Below are positions 60,301 through 64,000 of a stretch of DNA of 64,000 nucleotides, in pieces. This DNA is from Copromyces sp. CBS 386.78. Lineage: Eukaryota > Ascomycota > Sordariomycetes > Sordariales > Sordariaceae. The stretch lies in the NCBI GenBank assembly GCA_030685235.1, contig MU839141.1, positions 186,001 to 250,000 of the forward strand, in the 5' to 3' direction. The translations under genes were made by a program, and so were the position numbers. Position 1 is the first letter of the stretch. Each line of letters starts with the position of its first letter. The notes beneath the pieces were generated by a model. It made no database searches. It was not told the DNA's origin and was given only the letters and a program-made list of their open reading frames with translations.

Positions 60301-62589
60301 CAACCCGACAGCACCACCAACCCAGAGGTAAACCAGGTCGTCGAAAGGCTGAGGCAGCTGGTTGATGAGCGGGATGGACCCGATGACGGGCAGTTTCCCG
60401 GCGTCTAAGCGCAGAACCCGCGTCGTCACCCCGCCGGCGCTGATCTGAATGAAGGAGAACTTGACGGTTGAGATGAGGATGTTGAGGTTAAAGACGACGC
60501 CCGACGCGGCCTTGGCAACTTCGATGGACACGGCGCTCCCGTCGCCGGACGCGGGTGCGATCTCGATGCTCGACACAAACTCGGGGAGGATAGACGAACC
60601 TTGGCTGGGGCCTACTACGGAGTCCACGATATCGCCGAGGGTTGCCTTCTGTCCATTGGCGGCCCCCAGGAACGCCTTGAACTGCCAGTTGGTGGACCCC
60701 TGAGCGGGGATGTCAATGGCCTTCGGATCCCCAGGCTTGCTGCGGATGTCTGCCGCTGTCTGCCCCTTTTGTGCAGTTGAACCCATGTACTGGTAGAACA
60801 GGCGCAGTTCTAGCAATCCGAGCGTGATGGTGCCGGAGAGGAGGAAACTCGAAGCCGACTTCTTGCTATAGGTGTAGAAAACCTCGAGCTCCTTGATGGT
60901 GAGTTTGCCGAGCGCGTCCACGGCGGCGTCATTGTCAAAGAAACCTGCGAGCACTCCAAACGAGAGGTTTTGGACGTAGCCCGTCACAGCCCAGGAACCC
61001 GAGGCATAGGCTACCGTCAACCCCATGCTGGCTGGGGTGAATAAGGCCATGTCTGCGCTGCGAGGGCGGAGCGTCCACGATGACGAGGCGCTAAAGAAGA
61101 AGGTTGACGTCTTCGGGTTGCCGGTTCCCGTCGTTGTTTTGCTGGCCGAGATTGAGAGCTGGTCCCAGGTAAACGGTGCAGGAACGGCTTCCTTGCCCGC
61201 TGTCGAGGAACGGGTGACAGTGACAGCGAACGACAACATTGAATGCGCGGCCTGGCTCGAATAGGACAGCTGCGCAGTGGAGATCTGATTTGGGACGCAG
61301 TTGGGAAGTCCTGCCACCTCGGGGAAGATATCCTCGAGAAGGTATGCCTCAGGGAGGCTGTCCAGCGCCGCAGCGTTCGGAAAATAGGAGCGTGGAAGGA
61401 CATCGGCGGAGGCCAAGTAAGTGGGGAGACGCTTGTCGACTTGAAAGCAGCTCTTGGTAAGCAGGCGTCCGAGGAATGCCTTGTTCAGAGAGTCATAGGA
61501 AAGCCCAATGAGGATGGGAGGGTGGCCATGTTGCGCCGCGCCCCATTCGAGTACAGTCTGGATGCGCCACCAGAACTTGCCGCCTAGGTTCTTGCCCAGG
61601 GACACGCTCAGCAGATCCACGTGACTGAGGATGTCCGGCCCGGCAGGCATGGAGGAAGACTTGGACGGCGGGGCGGCCTCGTGGTTGGACCCCCCCAGGG
61701 CCTGCAACTTGGCCCAGATGTCGGTCTCGTCCAGCGGGTTCTGCGTCAGAGTCACGCTCACCCCTTGCGGATCTAGGCGGAACCAGAAGTCGAAGCCGTC
61801 GATGGTTGTCTGGATGGTCAGGGAGCAGGAATGGTATACCGCGAACGACGGCGGCGTTGTTCCGTCGTCATCCGACACCAGTGTGCCGTACGAGTCCCGT
61901 TGGAGGTACAAGTTCAGCGGGCCTAGGTCCCCGATGCTGATGCCAAGCTCGTCCATGATCTTCTGCTTGACAGTGCCGAGGATGCCACTACCTGTGGGCA
62001 GAGTGAAGACAAGGGCGGCGCTGACCGTCATGGTCTGTCCTGGGACACACCACACCGCGTTTCGGGTCTCTGCCGCGTTGAGATTTAGCTTTGCATCGTC
62101 CGGAATCGTGGAGATGATGGTCTGAACAAGTCCCCCGCCTGCCGTGAGTCCTGGTAGGCCAGTGAATGCCTGGATCACCGAGACTATGGACACGGGAGTC
62201 AACGAAGAGCTGCTGTCCAAGCCGAGGAGAACGACTCTCTGCGTGTTTTCGATGAAAGGTCCATGTTGTTTGAAGCGGCTGTCGTTGGCCGTCGACGTGA
62301 ATTTCAGACCAAAGAACTGGGCCGAAGTGCAAGAGTACGTCACAGCCGTTGGCGACACTTCAGGGGTGATGGGGCAGCGGATTTCTGGATGAGCAAGGAA
62401 CTGCTGCCAGTCCGGACTGATGGCTTTCTGATCCGTCGTGAAGATGGACACAGCCGGATCTGAGGACATCTTTGCTTGCGTCGCCGAGCACTGGCTGATG
62501 CGGTCTGCTGGGTATGCCTCTTGTGGTCGCCGCGAGGGAGGAGTCGGAGGACCGAGGAGCTGTAGTCGAGAAGTAACGCCCGTAATCAT
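57360..62589 (-). CDS. Very large DUF6603-type protein
   Basis: Exons 62589-59553, 59495-58993, 58937-58540 and 58470-57360 sum to 5,049 bases, an exact 1,683 codons. Introns of 57, 55 and 69 bp are GT-AG. The start could instead be ATG 62469 (MSSDPAVS). The protein is long, beta-rich and without a signal peptide. The second half carries segments I associate with the DUF6603 family of bacteria and fungi: TLEFATISGVRLGFGFNS, GDFVFTLGGYH...YPVPDRVG, HIHISAHIGADLHIEGPE and HFWFFGFAIHFG. Function is unknown. It is divergent from the gene starting at 63165, with 575 bp between them. No damage seen: all frames join. The family name is from memory and needs a profile search. Confidence 0.75.
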
Positions 62590-63164
62590 GTGACTCTCAC
62601 TCACTCACTCACACACTCACACATTCAAGCTTCATTAGATATTGAGTAGCGCCGATAACATTCCGCAGGACTGGATCGCGGACTCGGCATCTCACTGGCG
62701 CATCCATCCACCACCGGTTTTCTCCGCATTCGAGTGGCCTACGCATGCCAAGACCCAAGTGCCGCTCAACCGTGCAGAAGACCGTTGGAGCTATGCGTGA
62801 ACGAGCTGCAGCCATGGCGTTCAAGTGGACGGCTGAGACAGTGTGTCCGGCACGGACTGAAGTGTGGAGGCTGAAGGTGTGAGAACGGACTGCATCAATA
62901 TGCAAAGAAGCGACCGGGAGCTTCACATGGCCTCGGAATGGATGCCCCGGATGACGTCAAAGACAGTAGCCAGCTCCCAAGGTCTCACCCGGACGTGTCT
63001 GCCTTCTCTTGCGGGTGCCATGACCAGGGCAAAAGGTGAGACTTTCCTCAAGGCTTGTCAGGTCAATCAGTCCTTCACAGGGTTAGTTGGACGCGCCTTG
63101 CTCTAACCCCAAGTAACCCAAGACACCGTCCTTCGGTCAAGCGTCGCCTTCAAGGAGACCAGCA
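62590..63164. promoter_or_regulatory. Shared upstream region of two divergent genes
   Basis: Intergenic space between the DUF6603-type gene (minus) and the partial gene (plus). It contains a CACT/CACA microsatellite at 62596-62624. Both promoters should lie here. Confidence 0.5.
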
Positions 63165-64000
63165 ATGGCTATCTCAACACCGAGGGCGCTGCCCTTGCAG
63201 CACATGGCCCGCGTGGTCCAGGCTCGGCGAGACCGAGTTTCGCCTGACCCGCCGCCACTAGGACGGGACCAGATGCAGCTCTACAGCTACTACCGCCCGG
63301 GGCTTGTAGCTGGCGACTACGAGATCACCGTCGAGCAAGATATATCGGCCACCATTCCTGGTAGTTCTAGTGATCACGCGAAGGTGCAGAAGCTGCAAGT
63401 GACGAATGTCCGCATCAACAGTACTAGAACTAGCAACACACCCGTGGCTGAACCCCAGCGGTTCGAGGTCGTGGTTCCACGCTTTACACTGGATCAGACT
63501 CTCATCAACAGCTACTATCCTCCAGATGGCCACCAGGACGAGGGCCGGATCCTGCCCCATATTGTGCTCAACGATCCTCACTATCCGTGGGAGATCGATG
63601 CGGGTAGCAGCACCAACATGAGTGGCCCGGTGGACGGGGACAGGAATCTTGTTCCTTGGGTTGCCCTGATTGTCTTCGATCCCGACGATCTCCGCATCCC
63701 GACCATGGACGAGATCACAGCCCTAGGTATTGCATCTATCGACGACGTTAACAAGCAGAACGCCCACGGGACTTTCTCGATGCAAGTCCAGGACTACTTC
63801 AGCGACCTGCGCGTTCCTAAGGACGCGCGGGTTGACTTTGACAAGGGCTTCGGAAAAGATGTCGATCTCCTCAACGAGGTAAAGTCGACCACCGACACAG
63901 CCCAGGTGATCTTTCCCACCAAAGAGCTCTTCTCCCACATCTTCCAGGACTGCGAGGCCTTAAAGTATCTTGCACACGTTCGGAACATCAACACCACCGG
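63165..64000 (+). CDS. N-terminal part of a large unknown protein, runs off the window
   Basis: An open frame from ATG 63165 (MAISTPRALPL) to the window end: 278 codons without a stop. After about 35 residues it reads LYSYYRPGLVAGDYEITVEQ, then VVVPRFTLDQTLINSYYPPDG, RILPHIVLNDPHYPWE and LVPWVALIVFDPDDL. This layout of beta-sandwich-like segments and PWE/PWVAL motifs is one I recall from uncharacterised bacterial and fungal proteins, but I cannot give a family name. No signal peptide. The partner of the divergent DUF6603-type gene suggests a shared pathway. The full length and C-terminal domains are outside the window. Confidence 0.7.
   Translation, partial: MAISTPRALPLQHMARVVQARRDRVSPDPPPLGRDQMQLYSYYRPGLVAGDYEITVEQDISATIPGSSSDHAKVQKLQVTNVRINSTRTSNTPVAEPQRFEVVVPRFTLDQTLINSYYPPDGHQDEGRILPHIVLNDPHYPWEIDAGSSTNMSGPVDGDRNLVPWVALIVFDPDDLRIPTMDEITALGIASIDDVNKQNAHGTFSMQVQDYFSDLRVPKDARVDFDKGFGKDVDLLNEVKSTTDTAQVIFPTKELFSHIFQDCEALKYLAHVRNINTT

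Overview
The window looks like nuclear DNA of a filamentous ascomycete (Pezizomycotina). It has spliceosomal introns of about 50-150 bp with GTRAGT donors and CTGAC/CTAAC-type branch sites, NLR (NACHT/STAND) gene families, and the signature of repeat-induced point mutation (RIP: CpA to TpA). GC-rich gene islands alternate with a very AT/TA-rich transposon graveyard. All calls come from reading the sequence; no search was run.

Layout. 1-504 is the 3' end of a Ty1/copia element (end of pol plus 3' LTR). 1581-6660 is a decayed zone: the tail of a NACHT-WD40 gene, a family III CoA-transferase pseudogene and a SERAC1-like alpha/beta-hydrolase pseudogene, two of them (the WD40 tail and the hydrolase) broken only or mostly by RIP-type nonsense changes and the CoA-transferase also by a frameshift. 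8399-23568 is a gene island: a 1,946-aa seven-exon protein with a Hint (hedgehog/intein) domain and C-terminal membrane helices, a divergent glycine-rich collagen-like protein, a secreted SGNH esterase / FG-GAP / aspzincin protease fusion, and a small unknown gene. 23937-54800 is the RIP block. In it I can still read an NLR N-terminal domain, ankyrin repeats, a NACHT_N/NACHT gene, TPR repeats, an NRPS-like adenylating reductase-type gene, a Tad-like LINE, a Ty3/gypsy integrase-chromodomain, solo LTRs, a MITE and several young unmutated insertions. 54800-64000 is a second gene island: a four-helix membrane protein, a 1,682-aa DUF6603-type protein, and the start of a divergent large protein that runs off the window.

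How it fits together. Both gene islands carry a divergent pair made of a very large multi-exon protein on the minus strand and a smaller partner on the plus strand (Hint + glycine-rich; DUF6603 + unknown). None of these four resembles ordinary housekeeping genes, and they may be parts of one unusual system now separated by about 40 kb of transposon debris. That link is inference. The best-supported unusual facts are the Hint-domain giant protein, the esterase-propeller-protease fusion, and the concentration of at least five, possibly six, dead NLR-type genes.
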